Of a stretch of DNA of 6,517 nt, positions 5,620 through 6,517 are shown piece after piece; the first letter of the stretch is position 1, and the number at the start of each line of letters is the position of its first letter. A program made the position numbers and the translations under genes. The DNA is from Candidatus Aminicenantota bacterium. Its GTDB lineage: Bacteria > Acidobacteriota > Aminicenantia > Aminicenantales > Aminicenantaceae. The notes under the pieces are model-generated. The model did no database searches. It was not told the origin of the DNA and saw nothing but the letters and a program-made list of their open reading frames with translations. Location of the stretch: assembly GCA_030617525.1 (NCBI GenBank), contig JAUWVG010000135.1, positions 1-6,517 of the forward strand, written 5' to 3'.

Positions 5620-6517
5620 TCATGATCCTGTTTTTGTGAGTTTCTGGAGAAAAGTTTTCTTCATTTTGAGGATGCGAGAGGCTTTCCCTAGATCAATTTT
5701 CTTTTTTTGCAGAGCTTCTAAAACCAACCAATTTAGTCTGTCGGATACGAGTTCTTTTCCTGTTTGAACACTAAATACTTCATTTTCATATCCGGATGTC
5801 TTTCTTTTCTGAAATTCCTTGAATTTTGCAGCGGATAGGCAGCCATAATCAAACAGCGCATAGAGCATAGCCATAGTGCTGACCCCGAAATACCTTTTAA
5901 GAAAGAGAACATCTTTGAATTTTAATCTTGTCGACTGAAACTGCAAACGGATGATGTCTTCGATTTTTTTTCTCGGCATTAGGAAGTTCAAAACAAATGT
6001 AAAAGCCAGTTTTTCACGCGGATGATAGAGAGGCAAGTATTCACTTACAAAAACATCATGATTGTCAGAGATCACCGTAACATTTCTGTCCTTAAGATAA
6101 TGGAAATATTCATGGGCGGCAATGAAAACCTGGTGGTCAGTATTATGAAGATTGTTTATTAATGTAAAAGCGGCCTGTTCCAAATCAAAAAAAATAAAGA
6201 TTCCTGAAATGTTCGATTTTTCAGGAAGAGACTGTCTTATTATATGCAATCCTTGTCTTTCAAAAAGAGAGAATACATTTTTTATGGGTTCATTTCCCAG
6301 TCCCATTCTGTTCCTTTCATTAAGGGCGATATCTTCCGCTGAGGCCATCGAGTAGAGAGGAGCTAATTCCGGTCTGAGGCCTAACGCGTCCTCCAACTCT
6401 ATTAACTCTCTGCAGGTGTTAAAAAACTCTATCAGTCTCGTTTTGACACTCCTGTCTTCACCGGCAAGTTCAAAGAGTTCTTCTTTTGGAGTCCCTTTCG
6501 CCTCCAAAAAATAAGAT
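5620..6517 (-). CDS. ImmA/IrrE-family metallopeptidase, probably with N-terminal XRE HTH (5' end off window)
   Basis: Predicted zinc metallopeptidase of the COG2856 family, whose members cleave partner repressors or act as regulators in stress responses and mobile elements. Numbering from a TTG at 6507, the zinc motif HEYFH is at 132-136 in AAHEYFHYLKD. A likely third ligand is Glu165, in an EKLAFTFVLNFLMP helix typical of the family (usually E..A..FA..LLMP). The KRYFGVSTMAMLYAL segment (204-218) also matches the family. The frame continues open upstream of the TTG to the window edge as S-Y-F-L-E, which resembles the end of an XRE helix-turn-helix domain (LGVS.SYFLE). The TTG has no Shine-Dalgarno sequence, so the real start is very probably beyond the window and the protein is an XRE-ImmA fusion. 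The C-terminus (about 270-292) is basic and helical. The stop is TGA at 5622-5620. The target is unknown. Confidence 0.85.
   Translation of the reverse strand, partial: SYFLEAKGTPKEELFELAGEDRSVKTRLIEFFNTCRELIELEDALGLRPELAPLYSMASAEDIALNERNRMGLGNEPIKNVFSLFERQGLHIIRQSLPEKSNISGIFIFFDLEQAAFTLINNLHNTDHQVFIAAHEYFHYLKDRNVTVISDNHDVFVSEYLPLYHPREKLAFTFVLNFLMPRKKIEDIIRLQFQSTRLKFKDVLFLKRYFGVSTMAMLYALFDYGCLSAAKFKEFQKRKTSGYENEVFSVQTGKELVSDRLNWLVLEALQKKKIDLGKASRILKMKKTFLQKLTKTGS

Noticed and set aside
6505..6507. TTG at 6507 as the true start of the ImmA-like gene
   Set aside because: There is no Shine-Dalgarno sequence in the visible upstream bases, and the frame stays open to the edge with residues resembling an XRE domain end.

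Overview
The window is a stretch of bacterial chromosome of moderate-to-low GC with six protein genes. None of them identifies the phylum. A spirochaete or another AT-leaning anaerobe is possible, but that is a guess from overall protein character. The starts I trust share a habit: an AGGAG/GGAG Shine-Dalgarno sequence about 10 nt upstream (znuA, znuC, pepD). I used this to support start choices, including a TTG start for znuC.

Layout. Positions 1-3637 (minus strand) hold a tightly packed gene set transcribed right to left: galactokinase (galK), then a zinc/manganese-type ABC importer as binding protein (znuA-like), ATPase (znuC-like) and permease (znuB-like). The permease runs off the left edge. 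galK and znuA overlap by ATGA, znuA and znuC overlap by 20 nt, and znuC and znuB are 9 nt apart, so all four are probably one mRNA. Positions 3638-4010 are a divergent intergenic region with a likely promoter for galK-znuACB and an unusual GC-rich set of nested inverted repeats at about 3808-3900. Positions 4011-5465 (plus strand) encode a full-length aminoacyl-histidine dipeptidase (PepD, peptidase family M20C). Positions 5466-5619, between convergent genes, hold a heptamer array (GGATTAA / TTAATCC) that forms a long imperfect palindrome. Positions 5620-6517 (minus strand) encode most of an ImmA/IrrE-family zinc metallopeptidase. Its reading frame stays open to the right edge and looks like the tail of an N-terminal XRE-type helix-turn-helix domain.

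How the genes fit together. The ABC genes form a complete high-affinity divalent-metal importer, most likely for zinc given the His/Asp/Glu-rich loop in the binding protein. Galactokinase has no obvious link to metal uptake, so its translational coupling to znuA is the oddest gene-order feature. PepD and the ImmA-like protein are both predicted metal-dependent hydrolases, but nothing in the sequence ties them to the importer. I did not find a convincing new system. The two points most worth following up are the intergenic repeat structures and the regulator-protease gene cut by the right edge.
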